Assembly: GCA_020639115.1 (NCBI GenBank)
Contig: JACKHG010000031.1
Span: 1 to 21,617, forward strand
DNA length: 21,617 bases
Reading direction: 5' to 3'
Origin: Phycisphaerales bacterium
Lineage (GTDB): Bacteria; Planctomycetota; Phycisphaerae; UBA1845
The translations under genes were made by a program, and so were the position numbers. The notes below the pieces were generated by a model that did no database searches, had not been told where the DNA came from, and was given only the letters and a program-made list of their open reading frames with translations. How positions within the stretch are numbered: the first letter of the stretch is position 1; each line of letters begins with the position of its first letter. Positions 21,247 through 21,617 of this stretch are shown here, piece by piece.

Positions 21247-21617
21247 ATGCGCACCGACCGCCGGCCACTGCTGGACCATTGGCTCTGGGAACCGCCCGTA
21301 TTCTGGCCGTACCTGATCGCAGCCGCGGCTGTTCCCATCGTGCTAAGTTGCGTCTTCGTGCCCCTCTACGGGCTCCGCGGGCTCTGGGCGCTCGCCTTCC
21401 TGTCCCTTCCGCTGCTTTTCGGCGTCGTTTATCGCATGGTGGGCCGCCGCGTGGACCGGATGCAGAAGTCCGTCCCGCCGGCGGACGGAGTGACGCTGCC
21501 CGCGCTCATCGTGCGCGGCCTGCACCAGGCGCCCGGCGTTGTCGCGATCCGGCCGGAGTCGCTGGGCCTCTATCCGATCGCCGGCGGCTGCCTGAACGTC
21601 CGCCTCGTGGACATCAC
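21247..21617 (+). CDS. Membrane protein of unknown function, 3' truncated by window edge
   Basis: The frame is open from ATG 21247 to the window end (123 codons, no stop). It starts MRTDRRPLLDHWLWEPP, then two adjacent hydrophobic helices (FWPYLIAAAAVPIVLSCVF and LWALAFLSLPLLFGVVY), a basic/charged linker, and the start of a soluble domain (GVVAIRPESLGLYPIAGG...VRLVDI) whose short strands recall PH-like YcxB/bPH domains. This last point is weak. Because the protein continues outside the window, no function is assigned. Confidence 0.7.
   Translation, partial: MRTDRRPLLDHWLWEPPVFWPYLIAAAAVPIVLSCVFVPLYGLRGLWALAFLSLPLLFGVVYRMVGRRVDRMQKSVPPADGVTLPALIVRGLHQAPGVVAIRPESLGLYPIAGGCLNVRLVDI

Overview
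The window is GC-rich bacterial chromosome with compact, mostly conserved genes. I infer a planctomycete-type bacterium (Planctomycetota, perhaps Phycisphaerae-like). The grounds are GAATGAT heptad arrays between genes, a dispersed GC-rich repeat whose translation reads PYGRGSV, and tiny MKR...GGC exported peptides. These are impressions from known genomes, not a database result. I saw no tRNA, rRNA, CRISPR array or transposase.

Layout. 1-2.3 kb (+): 3' part of a quinol-type nitric oxide reductase, then the di-iron Fe-S repair protein Ric, together a nitric-oxide defence pair. 2.4-5.0 kb (-): a two-TM protein with an NTF2-like domain; a 76-residue SelW/Rdx-type selenoprotein read through an in-frame UGA with a bSECIS-like hairpin; an outer-membrane beta-barrel protein; and two tiny, mutually similar lipoprotein-like ORFs. 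5.1-7.8 kb (-): purF and purM, separated by inverted heptad arrays. 7.9-9.9 kb (+): CorA and TerC metal transporters. 9.9-11 kb (-): VanZ-like membrane protein overlapping the terC 3' end. 11.1-12.2 kb (+): a zinc-free medium-chain dehydrogenase/reductase preceded by a mini-ORF resembling the start of an HMA metal-binding domain. 12.3-15.9 kb (-): a PduO-type corrinoid adenosyltransferase and an O-antigen-ligase/TPR protein broken by a one-base frameshift. 16-18.8 kb (-): AsnB-type amidotransferase and a TPR lipoprotein. 18.8-21.6 kb (+): a LigD phosphoesterase-like protein, a zinc-ribbon protein, a YgdI/YgdR-like lipoprotein, a barstar-like fusion and a truncated membrane protein.

The best candidate for something hidden is the selenoprotein at 4073-4303. 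Conventional gene finding would stop at its UGA, but conserved Rdx-family sequence continues after it and a stem-loop sits at the expected place. Next in interest are the tandem tiny lipoprotein-like peptides at 2448-2751, the purF-purM inverted heptad arrays, and an abrupt leucine-codon switch inside norB.
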